NCBI GenBank assembly: GCA_002070395.1
Contig: MWDE01000002.1
Coordinates: forward strand, 1-64,000
DNA: 64,000 nucleotides
Origin: Synergistetes bacterium ADurb.Bin155
GTDB lineage: Bacteria > Synergistota > Synergistia > Synergistales > Thermovirgaceae
Direction of reading: 5' to 3'
Shown one piece after another: positions 18,831 to 28,500 of this stretch. Numbering within the stretch: the stretch's first letter is position 1; each line of letters starts with the position of its first letter. The notes under the pieces were generated by a model that did no database searches, was not told where the DNA came from, and saw only the letters and a program-made list of their open reading frames with translations. Both the position numbers and the translations under genes were made by a program.

Positions 18831-20912
18831 ATGGCAGCTCGTGACCCTGGTAAAACACGGACCGTGGCCCTTGCAGGCCATGGCGGTTCCGGCAAGACCG
18901 CCCTGGCCGAAGCTATCGCCTTTGATGCGGGTCTTACCACCAGGATGGGCAGGGTGGAGGATGGCAACACGGTTAGCGATTTTGGTAACGAAGAGCACAA
19001 GAGGCAGATCTCGATCAATTCCTCGCTTCTTACGATAGAGCACGCCGACAAGCTGATCTATCTCCTTGACTGCCCCGGTTACGCGGATTTCATTGGGGAA
19101 CTGAGATCTTCCATGAGGGTAGTCGATTCCACCATCGTGGTTATCAGCGGCGTCCACGGCGTCGAAGTGCAGACCGAGATGGCCTGGGAATTCGGTGAGG
19201 ATATGAAGATGCCCATGGCTTTCTTCATAAGCAAGATGGAGCGCGAAAACGCCGATTTTGAGAGGACCCTCAAGGAGATCCAGGACTACCTCTCGGACAA
19301 GGCGGTCCCGCTTTTCCTGCCCGTCGGCAAGGAGGCCGCCTTCAAGGGCGTCGTCGACGTGTTGAGGCAGAAAGCTTTCATGTACAAAGGCGACGGCGGT
19401 AAGGAGTACCAGGAGATCGACGTGCCTCCAGAGATGGCCGATGAAGCGGCCGCCGCGAGAGAGACCCTCATCGAAAGGGTTGTCGAGGCCGATGACGACC
19501 TGATGATGAGGTACCTGGAGGGTGAACAGCTCTCCACGGAAGAACTGATCCCGGCCCTAAGGTGTTCTATCCGCGAGAGGTCGCTCTTCCCGGTGATCCC
19601 GGGAGCCAGCCCTTCCAACGTGGGGATCGGCCAGCTGCTCGACGCTATAGCCGAGGTGTTCCCCAGCCCCCTGGAAGCGCAGCCCAGGGTGGCCCTCCGG
19701 GGCGACGATGAAGTTATGGTGGAGCCCGACCCGGCTGGAAAATTTTCAGCCTTCTGTTTTAAGGTCATGGTGGACCCCTACGTTGGTAAACTCTCTTTCA
19801 TCAGGGTCTTTTCGGGTTCCGCCTCGAACGAGAACCCCCTATATAACGTGTCCAGGGGCGAGGATGAGAGGGTCAGCGCTTTCAAGATCATGCGCGGTAA
19901 GGAATCGGCGGATACGAAAGAGGTGGTGGTGGGGGATATCGTGGCCATACCGAAGCTGCACAGCACCGTCGTGGGAGACACCCTCGGCGTCAAGGGAGTT
20001 AACTACGAATTCCCGGCCATCCAGTTCCCCAAGCCTGTTTTCAGCGTCGCGGTCAAGCCCAGGAGCAGGGCCGACGAGGACAAGTTGGCCAACGCCCTGA
20101 ACAAGATGCTCGAAGAGGACCAGACCCTTCACTTTGAGAAGAACCCCGAGACCAACGACAGCATACTCTCCGGCATGGGCGACCTGCACCTGGATGTCAT
20201 GCTCTCAAAGATAAAGGAGCGGTACGGGGTCGAGCTCGACACCGAGACGCCCAAGGTGCCCTATCGTGAGACCATAAAGAAGTCCTCAAAGGCCCAGGGA
20301 AAATACAAGAAGCAGACCGGAGGCAGGGGGCAATACGGTGATGTTCACATCGAGTTCTCCCCCCTCGCCCGCGGAGAGGGCTTCCAGTTCGAGGACAAGA
20401 TCGTCGGCGGGGTGGTCCCCAAATCCTACATCCCTGCAGTGGAGAAGGGGCTTCGGGAAGCCTTCCTTAAGGGCATCCTCGCCGGCTACCCCGCGGTGGA
20501 TTTCAAGGCCAGCCTCTTCTTCGGTTCCTACCATGAAGTCGACTCGTCGGAAATGGCCTTCAAGATAGCAGCCTCCCTTGCTTTCAAAAAGGGCATGGCC
20601 GAGGCCTCACCCATCCTTCTGGAGCCGATAATGAACGTTGAAGTGGTGGTGCCTGAGGACTATCTCGGGGACGTCATGGGGGATTTCAACAGCCGCAGGG
20701 GCAAGATCATGGGGATAGACAGCCGGGGGAGGCTACAGGTCGTGAAGGCCCAGGCCCCCCTGGCCGAGATGTTCCGGTATGCGATAATCCTGAGGTCCAT
20801 GACTTCCGGCCGCGGGAACTTCACCATGGAGCTCTCCCACTACGAGGAAGTGCCCCACGATATCGCCAAGAAGATCATCGCCGAGGCCGAGGTCCAGGAG
20901 GCCGAGGAATAG
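18831..20912 (+). CDS. Elongation factor G-like GTPase (EF-G2 type paralogue)
   Basis: A 693-aa translational GTPase with full EF-G domain content, I to V. The P-loop is GHGGSGKT at residues 16-23. The G3 motif reads DCPGY (80-84) where EF-G has DTPGH, so the catalytic His is Tyr. The G4 motif reads SKME (134-137) instead of NKMD. DCPGY/DTPGY is, as I recall, typical of the EF-G2 paralogue group, so this is probably not the housekeeping FusA. Domain IV has GGRGQYGDVHIEF. GGGAGG precedes ATG 18831. It has its own promoter and terminator. Confidence 0.85.
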   Translation: MAARDPGKTRTVALAGHGGSGKTALAEAIAFDAGLTTRMGRVEDGNTVSDFGNEEHKRQISINSSLLTIEHADKLIYLLDCPGYADFIGELRSSMRVVDSTIVVISGVHGVEVQTEMAWEFGEDMKMPMAFFISKMERENADFERTLKEIQDYLSDKAVPLFLPVGKEAAFKGVVDVLRQKAFMYKGDGGKEYQEIDVPPEMADEAAAARETLIERVVEADDDLMMRYLEGEQLSTEELIPALRCSIRERSLFPVIPGASPSNVGIGQLLDAIAEVFPSPLEAQPRVALRGDDEVMVEPDPAGKFSAFCFKVMVDPYVGKLSFIRVFSGSASNENPLYNVSRGEDERVSAFKIMRGKESADTKEVVVGDIVAIPKLHSTVVGDTLGVKGVNYEFPAIQFPKPVFSVAVKPRSRADEDKLANALNKMLEEDQTLHFEKNPETNDSILSGMGDLHLDVMLSKIKERYGVELDTETPKVPYRETIKKSSKAQGKYKKQTGGRGQYGDVHIEFSPLARGEGFQFEDKIVGGVVPKSYIPAVEKGLREAFLKGILAGYPAVDFKASLFFGSYHEVDSSEMAFKIAASLAFKKGMAEASPILLEPIMNVEVVVPEDYLGDVMGDFNSRRGKIMGIDSRGRLQVVKAQAPLAEMFRYAIILRSMTSGRGNFTMELSHYEEVPHDIAKKIIAEAEVQEAEE

Positions 20913-20940
20913 AATAGCCGGCCCTATAACAGGCCGAAAG

Positions 20941-20976
20941 AAAAAAGGGGCGCGGGGACTTCCCGCGCCCCTTTTT
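20941..20976. terminator. Bidirectional terminator between EF-G paralogue and fdhA
   Basis: A 10-bp GC stem (20947-20956 with 20962-20971) has A6 on its left flank and T5 on its right. It can therefore stop both the plus-strand EF-G transcript and the minus-strand formate dehydrogenase operon. Confidence 0.88.
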
Positions 20977-20999
20977 GATCGTAAGTCCTGGGGCTAATT

Positions 21000-23900
21000 T
21001 CAGGCTTTCTCGACCTTGACGGCGTTAATTTTATACGCCGGTGTCTCCGAAGTATCGTCCCAGACCGAGGCCGTCAGGACGTTGGCGGGTTGTTCCCCGA
21101 AGTGGAAAGGTACGAACACCATCCTGGGTGAGACCCTGTCGGTGATCCGTGTTTCACCCACCACGCTCCCGCGCCTTGATGTCACCCTCACGTCGTCCCC
21201 TTCTTTTAACCCGATCGCGGCCGCATCCTCGGGGTTGACCTCCACGTAGAGCGACTTAATGTACTCAGCCGAGGGGGTCCTCCTTGTCATCGAACCCGTG
21301 TGATAGTGGTAGAGTGTTCTTCCCGTAGTTGCCAGGAAGGGGTACTCGGCATCGGGCCATTCGTGGGGCTGGTTCCATTCGTAGGGCACGAAGGTTGCCT
21401 TTCCCCTGGGGAAACCCGTGGTGTAAAGGTTCGGTGTCCCGGGGTGGTCCTTGTCGGGGCAGGGCCACATGAGGGGGCCCTGGTCCAGGCGGTCGTAGGT
21501 GATACCGCCGTACTGCGGCACAAACCTGCTTATCTCCTCCATTACGTCCTCGGGGGAGTGGAAGTCCCAGTCCGCTCCGCAGGCCTTGGCCAGGTCAACG
21601 ATGATCTCCCAATCTGAGCGAGCGTCGCCGGGGGCCTCGACGGCCTTGCGTATCCTTTGCACGGCCCTGCAGGTATTCGTGAAGGTGCCGTCCTTTTCCG
21701 CCCAGCAAGCCGCCGGGAGTACCACGTCGGCCAGCTGGGCCGTCTCGGTCATGAAAATGTCCTGGACGACGAGAAATTCCGCCTTTTCGAGAGCGTCCTT
21801 GACGTGGTTAGTGTTGGGATCGCTGACCATGGGGTTCTCTCCCATGATGAACAGCCCCTTGACCTCGCCCTTGGCGAGCCCGTCGGTGACTTTGACGATG
21901 GTCCTGCCGGGGGAGGTGGGAAGCTCGGCCTTCCAGATCTGCCTCACTTTTTCAGCGGCTTTTTCGGTGTTCTTGGCGATGTCGAGGTAACCCGGGAGCG
22001 ACGCCGGCAGGCAGCCCATGTCGCAGGCGCCCTGGACGTTGTTCTGGCCCCGCAAGGGGTTGACGCCCGTGCCGGGCCTTCCGAGCATGCCGCAGAGCAG
22101 AGCGAGATCGGCCACGGTTTTTACATTATTGGTGCCGTACTGGTGCTGGGTGATGCCCATGGTGTAGAAGATCGCCGAGTTAGGGCCACGGGCATAGAGT
22201 CGGGCCGCCTCTTTCAGGGTATCCTCGGGCACCCCGGTGATGGCGCTCACCTTGGCGGGGGTGTATTCCGCGACAAGGGCCTTCAGTTCGTCGAATTTTT
22301 CGACGTTCTTGTCGATGAATTCCTTGTCGTGTAACCCTTCGGCGATGATTATGTTCATGAGCCCGTTAAGAAGGGCCACATCGCTGCCCGAACGGTGCCT
22401 GACCTTGATGTCGGCATAGTCGTTGAGCTCAATACTTCTAGGGTCGCAGACGATCAGCTTTGTCCGGCCTTTCTTTTGCTGTTCCTTAAGCCATGAGCCG
22501 ATGACGGGATGGTTCTCCGTCGTGTTGGACCCGATGACCAGGGCCACGTCGGCGTGCTTGATCGACTCGTAATCGTTGGTCATTGCTCCGCTTCCGAGGG
22601 TCTCGCCGAGACCCGCAACAGTAGCGGAGTGTCAGAGGTGGGCACAGTGGTCGATGTTGTTTGTGCCCATCACCTCCCTCGCGAATCGCTGGAGCAGGTA
22701 GTTCTCCTCGTTGGTGCAGCGCGCCGAGGAGAAGAAGGCCACCGAGTCGGGGCCGCTGGAATCCCTGAAGCCAGTGAACTTCTCGGCCACCAGGCCCAGG
22801 GCTTCATCCCACGATGCCTCCCTGAAAGCACCCTTTTCCTTTATCAGGGGCTTTTTGAGCCTGTCATCGCTGTGGACGAAGCTCCAACCGAACCGGCCTT
22901 TCACGCAACACCTTCCCGCGTTCATCGAGGTGGTGCTGTCGTAGTCGGTCTTCACGTTCCAGATCTTGCCCGTGAGTTCATCCACGTGGATGTCCAGTTC
23001 GCAACCTACCCCGCAGTAGGGGCAGATGGTCTTGACGACCCGAGTTTTGGAAGGGCGGCTGATGCCGTGCACCGAGTTCTCCGTTAGGGCTCCCGTCGGG
23101 CATAGTTCCACGCACTGACCGCAGAAGACGCAGGTGGAGTCCTCGATGCTCCGGTCCATGGCAGGCGCTATCAAGGTGTCCATGCCCCTGCGCTGGAAAT
23201 CTATGGCGCTGTAGATGGCCTGCTGGCTGCAAGTCCTCACGCAGATGCCGCACGCGATGCACTTGTCCATGTCCCTGAGGTAGTACTTGTTGGCCTCGAC
23301 GGTCCTGTGGGGTCTTGAGTATTCTTCCTTGGAGAAGGTCTCGGGATCGGCCTCGTACTCCGTCCCGTACCGCCTGAGCTTGCATTCATGGACGTCGGGG
23401 CATCCGCACTTCATGCAGCGGCTTCCGTCCCTTAGCACCTGTTCCTCCGTGAGCCCCAGGTTGTACTCCTCGAAGGGGCGGGCGAGGCGGACGTTCCCCG
23501 GACAGTGAACGGGGTGTTCCTGGGGCTGTTTTTCCTGGTCCAGGAAATCCTCCGGGCCCAGGTCGACCCGAACGACGTCGCACTCGAAGGGCCGGTGGGG
23601 GACACCCTCCATGAGGAAGTGGTTGATGGATTCGGCTGCCCAGTGGCCCTCGGCGATGGCGCCGACGGCGATGTCCGGCCCGGTGTTGAGGTCGCCGCAG
23701 GCGAAGACTCCTTCCAGGGGTGTTGCGAAGTGCTTGTCCGTGGCGATCCTTCTGCCGTCGTGCATCTCCTTGGGCAGGGCCGAGAAGTCCGCGCCCTGTC
23801 CAATGGCGGCGATCACTGAGTCCACTTCAAGGGTGAACTGCTCTCCCGTCGGGACGGGACGTCTTCGGCCCGAGGCATCGGGTTCGCCGAGTTCCATCTT

Positions 23901-25103
23901 TTCGCATATCAGCCTCTCCACTTTGCCATCGCCCTCGACAGCCACCGGGGCTGCCAGGAAGATGAACTCCACGTCCTCCTCCATGGCTTCGTCGATCTCC
24001 AGTTTTTCCGCGGGCATCTCGTCGCGGGTCCTCCGGTAGACCACGTAGACCTTGTGGGCCCCGGAGCGGAGCGCGCAGCGGGCCGCGTCCATGGCGGTGT
24101 TGCCGCCGCCGATGACGGCGACCTTGTCTCCTACGTCGACCTTCCTCCCGTTGTTGACCTCGTAAAGGAAGTTGATCCCGCCCAGGACCCCCTTCAGGTC
24201 CTCCCCGGGCACCCTCATCGGCAGGGATTTCCAGCAGCCAAAGGCCAGGAGCACCGAATCGTAATCTTTCCTCAGTTCATCGAGGGTCACGTCCTTGCCC
24301 AGGGTCATGCCCAGTCTCGTTTCGATCCCGTGGTCGATGATCCAGTCGACCTCTTTCTGGAGGACCGGTTGGGGGAGACGGTAGTCGGGTATGCCGAACC
24401 TCATCATCCCGCCGAGAGCCGATTCCTTGTCGAAAAGTGTGATGGCGTAACCCATCCTTCTCAGGTAGTAGGCTGCGGAGAGACCGCCCGGGCCGCCACC
24501 AACGATGGCCACCTTTTTCCCGTTCTCCTTTATCTCGGGGATGGTGCCCAGGTCTCCGGTCTTGATGCCCCAATCTCCTATGAACCGCTTGATCTCACGG
24601 ATCGAGACCGGTTCCTCGTCGACAAAGTTCCTCCTGCACTTTTCCTCGCAGGGGGCGGGACAGATGCGGCCTATGGAGGCCGGAAGGGTGATATTCTCGT
24701 GGAGGGCTTCCAGCGAAGCCCGGAACTCCCCTTCGGCGGCGTAGTTGACGTAGCCCTTGACGTCGCCCCTGGCGGGGCAGGCCAGTTGGCACGGCGGGCG
24801 GCAGTCGCCCACGTGGTCTGAGAAGAGAAGTTGGAGGGCCAGCTGCCTGGCGCCGAATACCCGGTCGGTCATGGTCTGGATCTCCATGCCGTTGTTGATG
24901 GGCATGGCGCAGGCCCTGACCAGATTCTTAGCGCCCTTTACCTCGACCAGGCAGAGAGAACACCCGCCGTGGAGGGTCAAATGCGGGTCGTAGCATAACG
25001 TGGGTATCTCTATGCCGTTCTCGGCGCATAGCTCCAGGATCTTTTGGCCCCGATACCCGAAAACCTCTTTCCCGTTAAGGATTACTTTTACGTCACGATC
25101 CAT
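21000..25103 (-). CDS. fdhA: Selenocysteine-containing NAD(P)-linked formate dehydrogenase, catalytic subunit fused to a GltD-like flavin module
   Basis: One gene of 1367 residues if the in-frame TGA at 22634-22632 is read as selenocysteine (residue 824). Domains: NuoG-type [2Fe-2S] (Cys37, 48, 51, 65); a GltD-like FAD/NAD(P) module with extra Fe-S cysteines ([18 protein letters not shown]) and two dinucleotide motifs ([22 protein letters not shown]); two [4Fe-4S] ferredoxin motifs ([22 protein letters not shown]); then the molybdo/tungstopterin formate dehydrogenase core starting CPYCGVGC. The active site reads [18 protein letters not shown], matching the conserved Sec/Cys-His of FdhF proteins. 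Protein homology runs unbroken across the TGA. ATG 25103 has AAGGAGG 11 nt upstream. Last gene of the operon, 16 nt after the nuoF-like gene. Confidence 0.9.
22587..22634 (-). promoter_or_regulatory. UGA(Sec) codon and putative bacterial SECIS hairpin
   Basis: On the minus strand, right after TGA (22634-22632), an outer 6-bp stem (22628-22623 with 22592-22587) encloses a perfect 7-bp stem (22614-22608 with 22604-22598) with a 3-nt GGC loop. The apical loop lies about 24-27 nt past the UGA, the distance expected for SelB-dependent insertion. Confidence 0.65.
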
Positions 25104-25119
25104 TGTCCAAAGATCCTCC

Positions 25120-26916
25120 TTATTCAACGCTTATCGCCTTGACTGGGCATACGGCCATGCATCGTCCGCACTTGATGCAAAGGTCCTGGTCAATGAGATG
25201 CGGTTTCTTTACCTCACCGCTTATCGCCTGGACCGGGCATTCGCGGGCGCACCGGGTGCACCCGATGCACTTGTCGGGGTCGATGGTGTAGTGGATAAGG
25301 GCTGTGCAGACCTTGGCCGGGCATTTCTTGTCGACGATGTGCGCGATGTACTCATCACGGAAGTACTTGATAGTTGTCTGGACCGGGTTGGGAGCCGTTC
25401 CCCCCAGGGCGCAGAGGGACCCGTCCTTGACTTTTTGGGCGAGGTCTTCCAGCAGATCCAGGTCTTCCAATTTTCCCTTGCCTTCGCAGATCCGCTCCAG
25501 GATCTCCAGCATCCTCTTCGTTCCTATCCTGCAGAAGGGGCACTTGCCGCAGGATTCGTTCTGGACGAAGGTGAGGAAGAACTTCGCGAAATCCACGATG
25601 CAGGTGTCCTCGTCGGTGACCACCATGCCACCGGAACCCATGATGGCGCCGGTAGCGTTTATTGATTCGTAATCGACGGGGGTGTCGAGCATTGATTCGG
25701 GCAAGCAGCCTCCCGAGGGGCCGCCCAGCTGGACGGCTTTGAATTTCTTGTTGTTCGGGATGCCGCCGCCGATGTCGAAGATGACCTCCCTGAGGGTCAT
25801 ACCCATGGGAGCCTCCACGAGGCCCGTATTGTTAACCTTACCGGTAAGGGCGAAGATCTTCGTCCCTTTCGATGTCTCCGTCCCGACGCTGCTGAACCAT
25901 TCCGCGCCGTTCAGGATTATCTGCGGAATATTAGCCCAGGTTTCGACGTTGTTGATGTTCGTCGGTTTTCCCCAGAGGCCCGAATTGGCCGGGAAGGGTG
26001 GGCGGGGGTTGGGCATGCCCCGCTTGCCCTCTATCGAGGCCATGAGGGCGGTTTCCTCGCCGCAGACGAAGGCCCCGGCGCCTTCTTTTATATGGAGGTG
26101 GAAGGAGAAATCGGTGCCCATGATGTTGTCGCCGATGAGGCCCAACTCCTCGGCCTGTTCAATGGCGGTGTTTAGGCGCTTGATGGCCAGGGGGTATTCA
26201 GCGCGGCAGTAGATGTACCCTTCATCGGAGCCAATAATGTAGGCGCCGATGAGCATCCCCTCAACGACGCTGTGGGGGTCGCCCTCCAGTACCGATCGGT
26301 CCATGAAAGCCCCTGGGTCGCCCTCGTCGGCGTTGCACACGATGTACTTCTTGTCACCGGGGGCCATCCTGGCGAACTCCCACTTTCTGCCCGTGGGAAA
26401 ACCGGCCCCTCCGCGTCCCCTGAGGCCGGACTTCTTCACTATATCGAGCGTCTCCTCGGCCGGCAGTTCGAGAAGGACCTTGGCCAGAGCCTGGTACCCG
26501 TCCCTGGCGATGTATTCCTCGATGTTGTCCGGGTTTATGTAGCCGCAATTTCGCAGCACTATCCTGCGCTGCTTGCCGTAAAATGGAATATCCCTGTAAT
26601 GGGGGATCTTGATCTTTTCTACGTCAGGTGTCGTGTAAAGGAGCCTCTGAAGAATGCGGCCCTTGTAAAGGTGCTCCTCGACGAGTTCCGGGACATCTTC
26701 GGGTTTAACGCGGCAGTAGAAGGACCCTTCCGGGTAGACCACGACGATAGGTCCCATTTCGCACATTCCGTGGCAACCCGTCTCGACAAGCATGACCTCT
26801 TTGTCGAGCCCCCGTCGAGCCAGTTCTTTCCTAAAGGTTTCATAAAGCGGTCCTGAACCGCTTGCGGTGCAACCAGTCCCCCTGCATACCAGAACGTGGG
26901 CGCGATACAAAGCCAT
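25120..26916 (-). CDS. NuoF/HydB-like NADH-binding flavoprotein subunit
   Basis: A 598-aa diaphorase subunit that exchanges electrons between NAD(P)H and the Fe-S chain. An N-terminal thioredoxin-like [2Fe-2S] domain (Cys11, Cys16, Cys48, Cys52) precedes the NuoF core: the NADH-binding GLRGRGGAGFPTGRKW, the FMN-site CNADEGDPGAFMDR and the [4Fe-4S] ligands ESCGKCPFCRIGT. Two C-terminal ferredoxin motifs follow (CIGCTRCARECP, CIKCGRCMAVCP). This architecture is that of HydB/HytB-type subunits of bifurcating hydrogenases and formate dehydrogenases. It sits between the [2Fe-2S] protein (12 nt) and fdhA (16 nt). Confidence 0.92.
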   Translation of the reverse strand: MALYRAHVLVCRGTGCTASGSGPLYETFRKELARRGLDKEVMLVETGCHGMCEMGPIVVVYPEGSFYCRVKPEDVPELVEEHLYKGRILQRLLYTTPDVEKIKIPHYRDIPFYGKQRRIVLRNCGYINPDNIEEYIARDGYQALAKVLLELPAEETLDIVKKSGLRGRGGAGFPTGRKWEFARMAPGDKKYIVCNADEGDPGAFMDRSVLEGDPHSVVEGMLIGAYIIGSDEGYIYCRAEYPLAIKRLNTAIEQAEELGLIGDNIMGTDFSFHLHIKEGAGAFVCGEETALMASIEGKRGMPNPRPPFPANSGLWGKPTNINNVETWANIPQIILNGAEWFSSVGTETSKGTKIFALTGKVNNTGLVEAPMGMTLREVIFDIGGGIPNNKKFKAVQLGGPSGGCLPESMLDTPVDYESINATGAIMGSGGMVVTDEDTCIVDFAKFFLTFVQNESCGKCPFCRIGTKRMLEILERICEGKGKLEDLDLLEDLAQKVKDGSLCALGGTAPNPVQTTIKYFRDEYIAHIVDKKCPAKVCTALIHYTIDPDKCIGCTRCARECPVQAISGEVKKPHLIDQDLCIKCGRCMAVCPVKAISVE

Positions 26917-26928
26917 CTTTAAAGCCCC

Positions 26929-27309
26929 CTAGTCAGTTTGTCCGACAACCTTGTCCTCGACAATGTTGCCGTTGACGATGTGTTCAACAATGATCCTGGG
27001 AACGTCTCCAGGCCCGACTTCACCATAGGTCGTTCGAGGTTCACCGGGACGGATCACGTCCACCAACGGTTCCTTCTGGCACATCCCGATGCACCCGGTG
27101 GTCTCAACGGCTACATCCGTGAGGCCCCTCTTTTCGAGTTCCTGGAGGATGGCAGTCATGACCTCCCTCGCGCCGGCGGCGATACCGCAGGTCCCCATTC
27201 CCACGATGATCCTCATCTTTCCCCCGGAACGGGCCGAAGTGAGGTCCTTCGACTGTTCCTTGATCTTCCTAAGGTCCTCAAGGCTGGTTATTTTCTTCAA
27301 AATCTTCAT
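26929..27309 (-). CDS. Thioredoxin-like [2Fe-2S] ferredoxin domain protein
   Basis: A 126-aa stand-alone NuoE/NuoF-N-type domain. Cysteines are in GMGTCGIAAGA and TTGCIGMCQKE. Only three are in the expected places; the first ligand of the usual C-x4-C pair is not there. This form is common in hydrogenase operons of anaerobes, as I recall. It probably relays electrons or docks the diaphorase. ATG 27309 overlaps the end of the upstream ATPase gene by 32 nt, implying coupled translation. Confidence 0.82.
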   Translation of the reverse strand: MKILKKITSLEDLRKIKEQSKDLTSARSGGKMRIIVGMGTCGIAAGAREVMTAILQELEKRGLTDVAVETTGCIGMCQKEPLVDVIRPGEPRTTYGEVGPGDVPRIIVEHIVNGNIVEDKVVGQTD

Positions 27310-27862
27310 TCCCCCCTGTGCGGAGATGGTAGATACCTTGTTCGATATAGCGGGAGATCCACAAAGCGACCTCCGGAGTGACTAATAGTGACCTGTCTTG
27401 CAACACCTGCACCAACTCTTCCGTACCGGTCTCGAAAAGCTCATCGTCGAAGTTGAACCGGAACAAAAAATCCCTCTCGGGCCATCCCACCATGAGCGTC
27501 ATGACCGTGGCGGGTATATCCCCGAGAGGAGGGCAATCGATGCAATCTCTTTTGAAGCTGGCTTCAACAACGGTACCCCTACCCTTAACGGAGCGTATTT
27601 CGAATCGGCCGCCGCAGGTATCCGAGGCCTGCTTCAGGAAGGGAATACCAAGCCCGACCCTTCGTTCGGTCCTGGTGGTGAAGAAGGGGTTTTCAATGGC
27701 CGATACCTGTTCATCATCCATGCCGTAACCGTTGTCCGTGACCTTGAGCGTTATCAAGTCCCCCCTGGTATCTTCAAAGACCTCGATCTCTACCCGGGAT
27801 GCTTCGGCCTTGAGAGAGTTCTCTGCGATATCAAGTATGTACTGGGAGAGGTCCTGAAGCAT
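27278..27862 (-). CDS. Histidine-kinase-like ATPase (HATPase_c) protein in the formate dehydrogenase operon
   Basis: A 194-aa protein with a GHKL ATP-binding domain: N-box DIAENSLKAEA, G1 box DNGYGMD and G2-like GLGIPFLKQAS. There is no histidine phosphorylation domain and no transmembrane segment, so it is not a complete sensor kinase. The C-terminal 80 residues hold DCIDCPP and are otherwise unassigned. It sits between nuoE-like and [2Fe-2S] genes, overlapping the latter. It may be a redox-dependent switch or phosphoryl-transfer partner; this is inference. Confidence 0.78.
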   Translation of the reverse strand: MLQDLSQYILDIAENSLKAEASRVEIEVFEDTRGDLITLKVTDNGYGMDDEQVSAIENPFFTTRTERRVGLGIPFLKQASDTCGGRFEIRSVKGRGTVVEASFKRDCIDCPPLGDIPATVMTLMVGWPERDFLFRFNFDDELFETGTEELVQVLQDRSLLVTPEVALWISRYIEQGIYHLRTGGNEDFEENNQP

Positions 27863-27870
27863 CGCAGCTC

Positions 27871-28344
27871 TTACTCGTACTTGTCCAGGATGGGCTTTAT
27901 CCCTTCTGGAGTAAGCCTTCCGTAAGTCGTGTCATCTATCATTACCACGGGTGCGAGGCCACAGGCTCCAAGACAGGCGACAGGCTCGAGGGTAAAGCGA
28001 AGATCGTCGGTGGTTTCGTGTTCGCCCACATTAAGGGTCTCCTTGACTCTGTCAAGGATCTTGAGGCTCCCCCTGACATGGCAGGCCGTGCCCCTGCACA
28101 CCCTGATCACGTGCCTCCCCCTGGGCTTAAGGTGGAATTGGGCGTAGAAGGTCGCGACGCCGTAAGCCTCAGCCATCGGGATCCTGAGTTCCCTGGAAAT
28201 GACCTCCATCACATCCTCACGGAGATAACCGAACTCATGCTGGACATTTTGAAGGATGGGTATCAGGCTACCCTTTTTGCCCTTCCAGGGTTCAATTATT
28301 TCCTTGACCTTTTCCTCGATATCCGCAGTCTGGACCCTTACCAC
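27871..28344 (-). CDS. NuoE/HydC-like [2Fe-2S] subunit
   Basis: A 157-aa thioredoxin-fold subunit that carries one [2Fe-2S] cluster. The ligands are in VCRGTACHVRGS and ACLGACGLAP. The N-terminal helical part (LIPILQNVQHEFGYL) is typical. The open frame extends to 28461, but that stretch contains the promoter. GTG 28344 has AGGTGGT upstream and begins just before the homologous region. It is first gene of the catalytic half of the operon. Confidence 0.9.
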   Translation of the reverse strand: MVRVQTADIEEKVKEIIEPWKGKKGSLIPILQNVQHEFGYLREDVMEVISRELRIPMAEAYGVATFYAQFHLKPRGRHVIRVCRGTACHVRGSLKILDRVKETLNVGEHETTDDLRFTLEPVACLGACGLAPVVMIDDTTYGRLTPEGIKPILDKYE

Positions 28345-28384
28345 AAAGACCACCACCTGGATGAAATTTTGAGGTTCAAAAATA

Positions 28385-28428
28385 CTATAAAGCCAAGTGA
28401 ATTGTATCACTTTATAGATAAATTGCAA
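28385..28428 (-). promoter_or_regulatory. Promoter with overlapping Rex/CRP-like palindromic operator
   Basis: Minus-strand promoter: TTGCAA (28428-28423), a 16-nt spacer, TACAAT (28406-28401). An 18-bp palindrome AAGTGA-N6-TCACTT (28395-28412) is centred exactly on the -10 box. A further inverted pair, 28385-28392 with 28410-28417, flanks it. The GTGA-N6-TCAC core fits both Rex (NADH sensor) and CRP/FNR boxes. Occupancy would block transcription of nuoE through fdhA. Confidence 0.6.
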
Positions 28429-28500
28429 ACATTTTCGAAAAGGAGTCACTTCGGAAAACAAAGCGCTTAGGGCCCGATCCGCCTCATTTCCCGTAGGAAC

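Noticed and set aside
22584-22634. Formate dehydrogenase as a pseudogene or two genes split by a nonsense mutation
   Set aside because: The stop is TGA at the exact position of the active-site Sec/Cys, the frame is kept on both sides, and a hairpin follows. Selenocysteine explains all of this.
28345-28461. N-terminal extension of the NuoE-like protein
   Set aside because: It would lie across the promoter and operator, and homology starts later.
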